Shown here: one piece after another, positions 20,910 through 27,663 of the stretch | Position numbering within the stretch: the stretch's first letter is position 1 | Layout of the letters: each line of letters starts with the position of its first letter | DNA from: Treponema sp. UBA3662 | GTDB taxonomy: Bacteria > Spirochaetota > Spirochaetia > Treponematales > Treponemataceae | Assembly: GCA_002373205.1 (NCBI GenBank) | Contig: DFJV01000150.1 | Location: forward strand, 1-27,663 | Length of the DNA: 27,663 nucleotides | Direction: 5' to 3' | The notes under the pieces: generated by a model | Seen by the model: the letters and a program-made list of their open reading frames with translations, nothing else | Told to the model about the DNA's origin: nothing | Database searches by the model: none | Program-made: the position numbers and the translations under genes

Positions 20910-20973
20910 TACCCCCTCTAGCGGGGAAGGGCCTTTGCTAATCCCCGCAACGCCCCGTGTAGGTTTGTGTTAG
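20910..20973 (+). repeat. Dispersed intergenic repeat, copy R4
   Basis: Second copy of the 4019-4083 repeat in the same orientation, sharing TACCCCCTCT, GCGGG, CCTTTGCTAA, CCCCGCAACGCCCC and the terminal TGTTAG. GC-rich sequence from about 20870 probably belongs to it. The gap 20807-21040 holds no gene. Confidence 0.55.
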
Positions 20974-21040
20974 CAAAAAATATTCGGCTGCCGTAAAATT
21001 TGGGGAACGCACGTGGCTTGATAACAGCATCTGTTTTTTC

Positions 21041-21958
21041 TTAATTTAGCTTTAGCGAAACTTCCCCAGTGCTTAGTTCTTGTTTGCTGCCGTCTTCTTT
21101 TTGCACAATAAGGGCTGCGCTGTCGCTTATGCCAAGAACTGTTGCCGTGTATGTCTTGCTTTCATCTCCGATTGTGGGGCTTACCCTTACGCTGCGGCCA
21201 GTGAGCATGGAAAGGCTTTTGTATTCTTCCATTATATTCTCGTTGGAATCAAGGCTTTTTAGGATTTCGTACATGCAGGCTGCCAAAAGTTTTGTCCTTG
21301 ATGCTGATGTAGTTTTCTTTCCGTCAAGAATTCCGCCTGCCTTATCCTTTAACTCATACGGTAAATTTTCGTCTGCCAGAATGTTTATTCCAATTCCTAC
21401 AACCGCACATTCAAGTCTTCCGCTTTTGGGGTTTGTGATTCCTTCCGTAAGTATTCCGCAGATTTTTTTTTGTTCAATATAAATGTCGTTCACCCACTTT
21501 ATTGAACATTGAATTCCAAAAATCTTTCTGATTGCCCTGCACACGCCAACAACGCTTGTTATCGTGTACAGGTAGGGGGCTTTTACGCCTGCGTTCGGAA
21601 CGTATGCAAAGGAAAAATAAATTCCGCTCTTTGACGGGGAATAAAATTTGCGCCCCATCCGGCCACGACCAGCTGTTTGTTCTGCTGCCGCCAAAAGTCT
21701 TTTGTGAAAGCAAAGCCCTTCTTTTGTAAGTGTGGAGACTCCATCACTTTCGCAAAGCAGGGAATTTCCTTTTGAATAAACCTGCTCGTTAAGCTGATTC
21801 AATAGTTCAGTGTTTGTGCTTCCGATTGTGTCGTATAGAAAAACCTTCTCCCTGGAAAAAAGCTCATCGGAAAGCAGACCTGAGGAATTTTTTATAGAAT
21901 CAAAGTCTTTCCAGAATTCCTGGGCTGTAAATAAGTCTTCTGTCTTGGGATTTTCCAT
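21041..21958 (-). CDS. birA: Biotin-[acetyl-CoA-carboxylase] ligase, HTH-less
   Basis: Biotin protein ligase that makes biotinyl-AMP and attaches biotin to carboxylase carrier lysines. Core motifs are STNTELL near residue 47, AAEQTAGRGRMGR for biotinyl-AMP binding near residue 92, KSGIYFSF, IKWVNDIY and KKICGILTE, and a C-terminal SH3-like domain. The N-terminal repressor helix-turn-helix of class II BirA is missing, so it should not be a DNA-binding regulator. An insertion of about 35 residues (NEQVYSKG to CFHKRLL) lies between the STNTE and GRGR motifs. ATG at 21958 begins one base after the upstream stop codon; a longer frame from 22030 would overlap the P-II gene by 71 bases. Confidence 0.9.
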   Translation of the reverse strand: MENPKTEDLFTAQEFWKDFDSIKNSSGLLSDELFSREKVFLYDTIGSTNTELLNQLNEQVYSKGNSLLCESDGVSTLTKEGLCFHKRLLAAAEQTAGRGRMGRKFYSPSKSGIYFSFAYVPNAGVKAPYLYTITSVVGVCRAIRKIFGIQCSIKWVNDIYIEQKKICGILTEGITNPKSGRLECAVVGIGINILADENLPYELKDKAGGILDGKKTTSASRTKLLAACMYEILKSLDSNENIMEEYKSLSMLTGRSVRVSPTIGDESKTYTATVLGISDSAALIVQKEDGSKQELSTGEVSLKLN

Positions 21959-21959
21959 T

Positions 21960-22607
21960 TTAGTTTTTTCCAAGAACCGTAAAGTTTTCAACCCCTGCGC
22001 TAAAGGTAATTCCGCTTCCTGTTTGTTCAAGGCAGGGAAGGGTACGGATTGCTTCTATTACAGCTGCCTTTTTTTCGTGCTCGGTAACAATCATCAGCAT
22101 TTCTTTTTCTGGAACAATGTGCATGCCAAAAAATTTTACGTCGTCTTCGCGGGCTGTTCCCCTTGCGTTAAGTACGGTTCCACCGCCAGCTCCTGCTTTG
22201 CGTGCGGCAGCCATTGCATCGTCTGCATAGCCTTTGTTTACAATCACACAAATCAAATCCTGCTTTGCTTCTGAATCTTTCATAGAGCCGTCTCCTCCGC
22301 TAATAATTCCCTTCTTTAAAAAAGTATCTGCATTCAGCGTAAACATAATGCCAAAATTCCGCCTCTCTTTTTTACAGGCATCTTTTACGGCGTCAATTAT
22401 TTTCTTCATTCCGCTTTCTTCGTTAAGGATAAGGACAATATCCTGAGTGGCTCCACCAAGCCCCAGGACGGAAAGCACAGGGCTTGCGCTAATCATCCTT
22501 CCCATCAGAACTGTTCCTCCCCAGCTGCCTGCCCCGACTGCTGCGTCAGAAACAAGCTCTGCCTTGTTGTGCGGAACTGCGGCAATAAGCAAGTTGTAAC
22601 TGCTCAT
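21960..22607 (-). CDS. Two-lobed P-II-family regulator-like protein
   Basis: A 215-residue protein made of two P-II-like lobes. Each begins with a beta strand (NLLIAAVPHNKAELVSDAAVGAG; DLICVIVNKGYADDAMAAARKAG), then a glycine-rich turn (GSWGGTVLMGRM; GAGGGTVLNARGTAREDDVKFFGMHIVPEKEMLMIVTE). The second lobe keeps the classic P-II K-AGAGGGT and E-KE-L-I segments; the first looks degenerate. P-II proteins bind ATP/ADP and small effectors and often plug transporters. Its ATG overlaps the stop of the upstream DUF1538 membrane protein by four bases, so it is most likely the regulator of that transporter. Confidence 0.8.
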   Translation of the reverse strand: MSSYNLLIAAVPHNKAELVSDAAVGAGSWGGTVLMGRMISASPVLSVLGLGGATQDIVLILNEESGMKKIIDAVKDACKKERRNFGIMFTLNADTFLKKGIISGGDGSMKDSEAKQDLICVIVNKGYADDAMAAARKAGAGGGTVLNARGTAREDDVKFFGMHIVPEKEMLMIVTEHEKKAAVIEAIRTLPCLEQTGSGITFSAGVENFTVLGKN

Positions 22608-24160
22608 TTTGTCCTAGCCCTCCTTTGTTTTAGTCTGAATATTATTCCCAATACCTGAATCGCAATAAGGGGTGTCATTGCAACCAAGGCTATAACGCCA
22701 AAGGCATCCGTTACAGGGTTTCCTCCACAGGCAAGGGAAGCTCCCAATGTAAAAGAAAGAATGAATGTGCTTGTCATTGGACCGCTTGCAACTCCGCCTG
22801 AGTCAAAGGCAATGGCCGTAAAAAGAGGCGGGCAAATAAATGAAAGAAAAAGAGCAAGGGCGTAGCCGGGAAGCAGAATGTACCAAATGCTAAAAGAAAA
22901 AAGAAGCCTAAGCATGCTAAGCCCAATGGAAACCGCAACTCCTGCAGAAAGTGCCGCCAGCATAACCTTGCGCTTGATTGTACCACCGCTTATGCTTTCC
23001 ACCTGTTCAGTAAGAACCCAGACGGCCGGTTCTGCGCAAACAACAACCGCACCAAAAAGAGTGCCTGTTCCGCAAAGAAGCAAAAGCCACCAGCCACCTT
23101 CGGTAGATGCAGCCTTTCCCAAAAGTCCACCCAGGCTTTGTCCTGCGGGCATAAAACCGCCGTTCACACCGGTAAGAAAAAGCACCAAGCCTGCAAAGCT
23201 GTACAAAAGACCCTTTATCATTCGCCTTACCTGGAAAGGTGGCATTTTAAGCAAAAAAATCTGAAAGACTATGAACATTGCAACAAGGGGAAGCAGGGCC
23301 ATGCTAACTTCCTTAAAGACAGAAGGAAGCTCGCTAAGAAAAACATAGAGTCCTGTAGCAGAACCCTTTCCGCTGTTTTCAGCCGCAAGAAAAGCATCCT
23401 TTGCCAAAGAAGGGTTTGAATTTGTAAAGCTCTGCAATATTCCGTAAAAGCAAACAGCCGCAATTGGCCCAACGGATGCAATGCCTGTTAAGCCAAAAGA
23501 AGCATCTGATGAATTTTCCGTTGAATTTTTTGATTTTTCCAATGCTGCCCCAGAGTGAATTTGCCCCTTGGAACGAACAGCCGCAACACCCACGCCCAAA
23601 GCCATTATGAATGGAACCGTCATTGGCCCTGTTGTTGCACCGCCTGCGTCAAAGGCAATCCCCTGGAATTCGGAAGGGCAAAAAAATGCCATGGTAAAAA
23701 CCGTAGCATAAGAAAGCAGAAGGACGTATTTTAGCTTTAGGCTAAGCATTGTGCGCAAAAGGCCTATAACAACAAAAAGACCAATTCCCGCCGCAATCAT
23801 AAAAATAAGAGCCCACTTGTTTACGGCAGGGGAAACATTTTTTATCTGTACCGCAAGCACCTGAACGTCTGGCTCTGCAACCGTTACCATAAAACCAATT
23901 GCAAAGGAAACCCCAAGCAAAAGAGACAGGTTTCTCTTTGCAGTAAGGGCCGCACCGCTGCGTTCCCCAATAGGCAGGATTCCTATGTCCACGCCCAAAA
24001 GAAAAACCGTAAGCCCCAGAATCAGCAGAACTCCGCCAAGAATAAACCGTACAAGCAGGTCGCTGCCAAGCGGGGCAAGGGTTAAGCCCAGAATAAGGAC
24101 TATAGCCATTATGGGTAGGACAGAAGAAATTGTTTCTTTTAGCTTTTGCAACAGGTTCAT
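22604..24160 (-). CDS. DUF1538-family membrane protein (putative P-II-linked transporter)
   Basis: A 518-residue integral membrane protein with about 12 hydrophobic segments in two homologous halves. Repeated signatures: GVDIGILPIGERSG and GVNGGFMPAGQSLG; TVAEPDVQVLAVQIKNVS and VCAEPAVWVLTEQVESIS; FDAGGATTGPMTVPFI and FDSGGVASGPMTSTFI. This internal duplication with AEP and GPMT motifs matches the DUF1538 family as I know it. The halves are joined by a polar cytoplasmic linker near residues 195-220. The substrate is unknown. Overlap with a P-II-like gene argues for a regulated transporter, as with AmtB-GlnK; a link to the luxS/mtnN genes upstream is possible but unproven. Confidence 0.85.
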   Translation of the reverse strand: MNLLQKLKETISSVLPIMAIVLILGLTLAPLGSDLLVRFILGGVLLILGLTVFLLGVDIGILPIGERSGAALTAKRNLSLLLGVSFAIGFMVTVAEPDVQVLAVQIKNVSPAVNKWALIFMIAAGIGLFVVIGLLRTMLSLKLKYVLLLSYATVFTMAFFCPSEFQGIAFDAGGATTGPMTVPFIMALGVGVAAVRSKGQIHSGAALEKSKNSTENSSDASFGLTGIASVGPIAAVCFYGILQSFTNSNPSLAKDAFLAAENSGKGSATGLYVFLSELPSVFKEVSMALLPLVAMFIVFQIFLLKMPPFQVRRMIKGLLYSFAGLVLFLTGVNGGFMPAGQSLGGLLGKAASTEGGWWLLLLCGTGTLFGAVVVCAEPAVWVLTEQVESISGGTIKRKVMLAALSAGVAVSIGLSMLRLLFSFSIWYILLPGYALALFLSFICPPLFTAIAFDSGGVASGPMTSTFILSFTLGASLACGGNPVTDAFGVIALVAMTPLIAIQVLGIIFRLKQRRARTK

Positions 24161-24187
24161 GGCTTAATTCCAAATTATTACGAAAAT

Positions 24188-24670
24188 TTATTTGTAGCAG
24201 TTCCAGCCTTTTTCGGTAATGCCTTGGACCCATTTTTTTGCCATTTCTTTTGCGCCTTCAAGGTTGTGTTCCCTGTAGTTGCCACATTCTTTTTCCGTAG
24301 CGGCAGGAATTGGCTTGTCCCAGACGGCAACTTTTTTTAGCACGTTAACAAGGCGTTCTGCAATCCAAGATTCCTCGTGGTCTCCCCAGACCGTAAAATA
24401 AAAGCCCGTGCGGCAACCCATGGGGCTAAAGTCAATTACGATGTTGGGCATTTCGTCGCGTATGTATTCGGCAACAAGATGTTCAAGCGTATGGATTGTG
24501 CCGTTTTCCATAAATTCCTTGTTGGGTTGGCAAAAGCGGATGTCGTATTTGGAAACAATGTCCCCCTTGCGTCCTGTTTTTTCGGAAGCAAGCCTTACGA
24601 ATGGGGCCGTAACCTTTGTATGGTCCAGATTGAATGAATCAACGTTGTACTTTTTCTTTTCTTCTGACAT
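24188..24670 (-). CDS. luxS: S-ribosylhomocysteine lyase LuxS
   Basis: Fe-dependent lyase splitting S-ribosylhomocysteine into homocysteine and DPD, the precursor of autoinducer-2. The 160-residue length is typical. The metal site is H60-TLE63-H64 and C129 in KECGNY, with catalytic C86 in PMGCRTGFY; all are present. GGAGG precedes the ATG. It follows mtnN by 98 bases, giving the complete two-step SAH recycling route, and the DUF1538 gene starts 27 bases after its stop, so the genes are likely one operon. Whether AI-2 is a signal or waste here cannot be told. Confidence 0.97.
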   Translation of the reverse strand: MSEEKKKYNVDSFNLDHTKVTAPFVRLASEKTGRKGDIVSKYDIRFCQPNKEFMENGTIHTLEHLVAEYIRDEMPNIVIDFSPMGCRTGFYFTVWGDHEESWIAERLVNVLKKVAVWDKPIPAATEKECGNYREHNLEGAKEMAKKWVQGITEKGWNCYK

Positions 24671-24768
24671 ATTTTCCTCCAGAATCTATATTGTCTTTTT
24701 TTTAATTTTTTGGACGGCATTGCTTTTTTTACAAGTATGCCCCTCCAATCCCGCGTAGGTTTCTTCCC

Positions 24769-25494
24769 CTAAAAGAGGGGAATCATATTGCGCACCAAAG
24801 CCGCACTCAGTTCAGCGGCAGTTCCTTCATTAAAGTTGTAGGCGTTCTCCTGCATGTCATCAGCCATGTCGCTCATACAGCGGATGATCACAAATGGAAT
24901 GCCGTTAAGGTAGCAGGCATGGGCAATCGCAGCTCCTTCCATTTCTACGCAGGCAGGATTGCATATTTGGCGTATGTGATTCTTAATTTCCTTGTCGCTA
25001 ATGAACTGGTCACCTGTAGCAATGCGGCCTGCAATCAGCTCGTGACCCTTGGCTTCCTTTAGCGAGGCAAATGCAATCGTTGCCGCATCGAGCATCTTTT
25101 TGTCAGCAGGAAAGTCGGAGCACTTCATCTGCGGAACTTCGCATGCCTTGTAGCCAAAGCCCGTTGCGTCCATGTCGTGGTAAAGGGCATCCGTGCTGGC
25201 AACAAAATCAAGCACTTTAAGGCCAGAAGCCATTGCGCCCGCAATTCCCGTATTGATTACATGCGTTACCCCAAACTGAATGGCAAGACGCTGGGCACAC
25301 AGGGCGGCGTTTACCTTTCCCACCCCAGACTTTACCACAACAACGGCAACTCCGTCCAAAAGCCCTTCGTAAAATTCACAGCCGCCGGCAAGTGTAGTGC
25401 GGACGGAAGACTCTCCCGGCAAAGGCAAAAGCTTAGATTTGAGCGTCTTAACTTCAACGTCCATTGCGCCAATAATACCAACTTTTTTCTGCAT
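24769..25494 (-). CDS. mtnN: 5'-methylthioadenosine/S-adenosylhomocysteine nucleosidase
   Basis: Hydrolyses MTA and SAH to adenine plus the ribosyl thioether, supplying S-ribosylhomocysteine to LuxS. The 241-residue protein has the family layout: VGIIGAMDVEV at the N-terminus with the catalytic-base region (E14), GVGKVNAA near residue 57, the INTGIAGAM loop near 80, ATGDQFIS near 157, VEMEGAAIAHAC around 181-192 with the ribose-binding glutamate, and the general-acid aspartate in IRCMSDMADD near 205. AAGGCGG precedes the ATG. It starts 24 bases after the YhbY-like gene stop. Confidence 0.95.
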   Translation of the reverse strand: MQKKVGIIGAMDVEVKTLKSKLLPLPGESSVRTTLAGGCEFYEGLLDGVAVVVVKSGVGKVNAALCAQRLAIQFGVTHVINTGIAGAMASGLKVLDFVASTDALYHDMDATGFGYKACEVPQMKCSDFPADKKMLDAATIAFASLKEAKGHELIAGRIATGDQFISDKEIKNHIRQICNPACVEMEGAAIAHACYLNGIPFVIIRCMSDMADDMQENAYNFNEGTAAELSAALVRNMIPLF

Positions 25495-25517
25495 AAAAAT
25501 TCCGCCTTAACTTTAGC

Positions 25518-25826
25518 CTACTTGAGCCTGTCTGTAAAAATCCTGCGCTTTTCCGGATCATCACTTTCCTTAAAAAGAATGGCAATGTTTCCAATAATGC
25601 GCACCAAAGTTGCACCTGTGTCTTCTGCAAGCTTTAGGGTCAGTTCCTTTTTTTCATCCCTAAAGGCATTGAATTTTACTTTAACAAGTTCACGGTCGTT
25701 CAAAAAAAGACCAACCTGTTTTTCCAGGGCTTCTGTCACGCCTGCCTGACCAACTATTACCAGCGGCTGGAGTGGATGCGCCAGTTTTTCAAGACCGTGG
25801 CGCTGCTTACTGCTTAGTTCTATCAT
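25518..25826 (-). CDS. YhbY-family CRM-domain RNA-binding protein
   Basis: About 102 residues forming one CRM domain: LSSKQRHGLEKLAHPLQPLVIVGQAGVTEALEKQV, then ELVKVKF and the conserved GATLVRIIGNIAILFKES end. The glycine-rich VGQAG loop corresponds to the GxxG RNA-binding loop. YhbY-like proteins bind pre-50S ribosomal particles. The start was set at ATG 25826, the family start; a longer frame to 25880 has no support. The -10 box is six bases upstream and no Shine-Dalgarno sequence is present. It heads the mtnN-luxS gene run. Confidence 0.88.
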   Translation of the reverse strand: MIELSSKQRHGLEKLAHPLQPLVIVGQAGVTEALEKQVGLFLNDRELVKVKFNAFRDEKKELTLKLAEDTGATLVRIIGNIAILFKESDDPEKRRIFTDRLK

Positions 25827-25832
25827 AATGCC

Positions 25833-25861
25833 ATAATATCCAAAATTTGCCGTGCTTGCAA
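25833..25861 (-). promoter_or_regulatory. Promoter of the yhbY-mtnN-luxS run; probably leaderless
   Basis: On the minus strand TTGCAA (25856-25861), 17-base spacer, TATTAT (25833-25838), with six bases before the ATG at 25826. Confidence 0.5.
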
Positions 25862-25873
25862 TATGAAAATCTG

Positions 25874-25907
25874 TTGACAATATAATTTAACGATGTTATA
25901 TTAACAT
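25874..25907 (+). promoter_or_regulatory. Promoter and candidate operator of the TetR gene
   Basis: TTGACA (25874-25879), 17-base spacer, TATATT (25897-25902). A palindrome ATGTTA-TAT-TAACAT (25893-25907) covers the -10 box, as expected for an autorepressing TetR-family operator. Confidence 0.6.
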
Positions 25908-25934
25908 TGTAATGCAAAGTTAGCGAGGTTTGCC

Positions 25935-26534
25935 ATGCGGAATGCCAATCCACAGATAATTCCCCTGATTAAGCAGAAGACTTTGGAGCTTCTTATGGAA
26001 GCAGAGCCTTCCCAGATTGGAATGAGGGACATTGCAAAAAGCTGCGGGATAACTGCAACGAATATCTACCACTATTACAAGGACAAGGACACGCTTTTCC
26101 AAGCAATAGCCCTTGACTGCATCCGGGAGCTTAACGAAAGGATAAAGGCTTCCGCAGTAAAGGGGCGGAGTGCAAAGAGCCAGGTAAGGAATGCCGTTAA
26201 TGCCTTCTGCGACTGGAGTTTTGAAAACCCCCGGCTTGCACTTCTTGTAATGCAGGGAATTAAATCCGCAGACACTCTTCCCCCGGAACTAATAGAAGAA
26301 TATTACATCTGCAACCGCACCGGAGAGGAAATCCTAAAAAAAGCAATTGCGGAAGGAAGCGCTTCTTCTGCCAATCCCCGCCTTGATATTGGCCTTTTGG
26401 TTTCGGGACTGTGGGGCTGCATAGAAGCTGTCATCCTAAAAAAATGTGACGTTGAATACTGGGACAAAGGAAAAAAGTTTACGGATGCTTTTGTTAAGCT
26501 GTGGATAAAATCTGTTTTTGGAGATGAAAAATGA
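25935..26534 (+). CDS. TetR/AcrR-family transcriptional repressor
   Basis: A 199-residue regulator. The N-terminal helix-turn-helix (about 10-60) reads IGMRDIAKSCGITATNIYHYYKDKDTLFQAI, a clear TetR signature. The C-terminal ligand-binding domain (about 65-195) is helical; its WGCIEAVILKKC segment fits the family dimer-interface region. GCGAGG precedes the ATG. The gene overlaps the following flavoprotein gene by four bases (ATGA), so it most likely controls its own operon through the palindrome at 25893-25907. The ligand is unknown, possibly a redox-active or aromatic compound given the flavoprotein. Confidence 0.9.
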   Translation: MRNANPQIIPLIKQKTLELLMEAEPSQIGMRDIAKSCGITATNIYHYYKDKDTLFQAIALDCIRELNERIKASAVKGRSAKSQVRNAVNAFCDWSFENPRLALLVMQGIKSADTLPPELIEEYYICNRTGEEILKKAIAEGSASSANPRLDIGLLVSGLWGCIEAVILKKCDVEYWDKGKKFTDAFVKLWIKSVFGDEK

Positions 26535-27109
26535 AAGTGCTGATTTTAAACGCTTCGCCAAGAAAGACAGGCAAGGTTTCGCAAATTCTTGGTGCAATGG
26601 AAAAAAGGCTTAAGGCAGACGGCCACGAAACAGAATTTGTGGAAGTGAACGGGCTGGACTTTAAGTGCTGCATTGGATGCATGAAGTGCCGCGAAAAGGG
26701 AGACTGCATTCTTCCTAAAGACGATGCCCACCGCATAGGGGCTTCGCTTAAAGCTTGCGATGCAATTGTGGTAGGCTCCCCTGTCTACTGGGGAAACATA
26801 AGCGGAAAGCTAAAAAGCCTCTTTGACCGCCAGGTTGCCCTGATGATGGGAGAAAGCAAAATGGGCATTCCAATTCCCCTGCTAAAAGGAAAAAAAGCCC
26901 TGATAGTAAACGCCTGCACAACGCCTTTTCCGCTCAACATTCTTGCCGGGCAGAGCACAAAGGCTTATGCGGCCGTAAAAGAAATACTTTATTATTCGGG
27001 TGTAAAAATAAAAGGAAAGATTATGCTTGCCGGAACAAAAAACATGCAGGCATTGCCGGAAAAAATAATTAGTCGTGCAGAAAAACTCGCAAAAAAACTG
27101 GAGGAATAA
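26531..27109 (+). CDS. Flavodoxin-fold NAD(P)H-dependent oxidoreductase, iron-sulfur-flavoprotein-like
   Basis: A 192-residue flavodoxin-fold protein that should bind FMN: LILNASPRKTGKVSQI at the N-terminus is the phosphate-binding loop and AIVVGSPVYWGNISGKLKSLFDR the second FMN loop. A cysteine cluster C47-x2-C50-x2-C53-x5-C59 matches the compact motif of iron-sulfur flavoproteins, which hold a 4Fe-4S cluster; related flavodoxin-family proteins carry similar motifs without a proven cluster. Start overlaps the TetR stop by four bases. The exported DUF2271-like protein follows directly, so an electron-transfer link to the envelope is possible. Confidence 0.85.
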   Translation: MKVLILNASPRKTGKVSQILGAMEKRLKADGHETEFVEVNGLDFKCCIGCMKCREKGDCILPKDDAHRIGASLKACDAIVVGSPVYWGNISGKLKSLFDRQVALMMGESKMGIPIPLLKGKKALIVNACTTPFPLNILAGQSTKAYAAVKEILYYSGVKIKGKIMLAGTKNMQALPEKIISRAEKLAKKLEE

Positions 27110-27111
27110 CA

Positions 27112-27663
27112 ATGAAAAAACTTGTCACATTTTTAGCACTTGGAATTACACTTGCATTTTCTTTTGCCTTTGCAAGAGAAGTTACTGTTTCCGTTGGAGC
27201 AGGCCAATGTTGGAAGCAGAAAAGAGAACCTCAGTTTGCAGTATGGCTTGAAGACGAAGAGGGAAACTTTATCCGCACCCTTTATGTAACCGAGCGGGCA
27301 GGTAAAAAGAACTGGTGGTTTGCTCCCAAGGAAGGTCGGCCAGAATCTCTTCCTGTCTGGTACCACAAATCCAAAAACGAAGCCCCAAAAGCAAAATCCT
27401 CATCGGCAAAAAAAAGCGGGGAGGCAAACATTGATGCAGTTACAAGCGCAACCCCAAAGGGCGGCGTAATTTTTACGGCTGAAATTGGTGAGGGCAACTG
27501 CAAAATCTTTGCGGAGTTCAACACCAGCTTTGACTACAACGACAGCTACACAAAGAAAAACAGCGGTGTAAACGGCCAGCCATCCGTAGTCTACACGGCA
27601 AGCATCCCTTCCTCATTTGAAGAAAGCGAAATACGCCTCAATCTAACCGGCACAGGTTCTCCC
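27112..27663 (+). CDS. Exported DUF2271-like protein, cut by the window end
   Basis: Partial gene (184 codons, no stop). Residues 1-22 form a signal peptide (KK, then a Leu/Ala/Phe core, then FAFAR). The mature part has PQFAVWLEDEEGNFIRTLYVTERAGKKNWW, the pattern I associate with DUF2271 periplasmic proteins, followed by a Lys/Ser-rich linker and D-AVTSAT-PKGG near residues 112-121, which resembles the D-x-x-T-(G/S)-A-T site at which ApbE attaches FMN. GGAGG (27100-27104) lies seven bases before the ATG, two bases after the flavoprotein stop. Co-transcription with TetR and the flavoprotein suggests a small redox operon. Confidence 0.75.
   Translation, partial: MKKLVTFLALGITLAFSFAFAREVTVSVGAGQCWKQKREPQFAVWLEDEEGNFIRTLYVTERAGKKNWWFAPKEGRPESLPVWYHKSKNEAPKAKSSSAKKSGEANIDAVTSATPKGGVIFTAEIGEGNCKIFAEFNTSFDYNDSYTKKNSGVNGQPSVVYTASIPSSFEESEIRLNLTGTGSP

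Noticed and set aside
21958..22030. Longer N-terminus for BirA
   Set aside because: It would overlap the P-II-like gene by 71 bases, while the ATG at 21958 directly follows its stop and matches the conserved domain start.

Overview
The window looks like chromosomal DNA of a spirochaete, most likely Treponema. The basis is an FlgM-type anti-sigma factor behind a consensus sigma-28 promoter, HD-GYP, HDOD and nucleotide-cyclase signalling proteins, lspA followed by a spirochaete-style membrane protein, and moderate GC content with short palindromic intergenic repeats. The genus is an inference; there is no rRNA in the window. No insertion sequence, integrase, phage gene or CRISPR array is visible.

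Left third (1-12.7 kb): an HD-GYP membrane protein with a duplicated C-terminal domain, a stand-alone AICAR transformylase, a small class III cyclase-like protein, rsmI, flgM, a degenerate iron-ADH-fold protein followed by a SPOUT RNA methyltransferase, an ATPase-HDOD fusion, a membrane protein of unknown function, lspA with an overlapping membrane protein, and a possible small lipoprotein. Intergenic gaps hold strong hairpins and dispersed GC-rich repeats.

Centre (12.8-20.8 kb): a large unrecognised acidic protein, then the most interesting locus. On the minus strand, in transcription order, are two overlapping WYL-domain regulators, a small structured leader RNA (18336-18402), rtcB RNA ligase, a compact array of tRNA-like RNAs (16384-16949) and a TROVE/DUF2828-vWA protein related to Ro60/Rsr. 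Four array units and the rtcB leader share a terminal architecture: 5' AAG plus a variable stem strand, CAGCAAA (or a variant) at a fixed distance, and a complementary 3' strand ending in CTTG, usually followed by a T run. The stem sequences differ between units but stay paired. Two units carry tRNA parts in circularly permuted order (T-arm, acceptor 3' strand, TTTT, acceptor 5' strand, D-arm), the topology of YrlA-type bacterial Y RNAs and of permuted tRNA genes. Two others keep D-before-T order. A canonical tRNA-Asp lies among them. The locus reads as a WYL-controlled RNA-repair / Ro-Y-RNA system with a family of tRNA mimics.

Right third (20.8-27.7 kb): a minus-strand run of a YhbY-like protein, mtnN, luxS, a DUF1538 membrane protein, a two-lobed P-II-like protein and birA joins the SAH/AI-2 pathway with a transporter and its probable P-II regulator. 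Divergently transcribed are a TetR regulator, a flavodoxin-fold protein with a four-cysteine motif, and an exported DUF2271-like protein cut by the window end.
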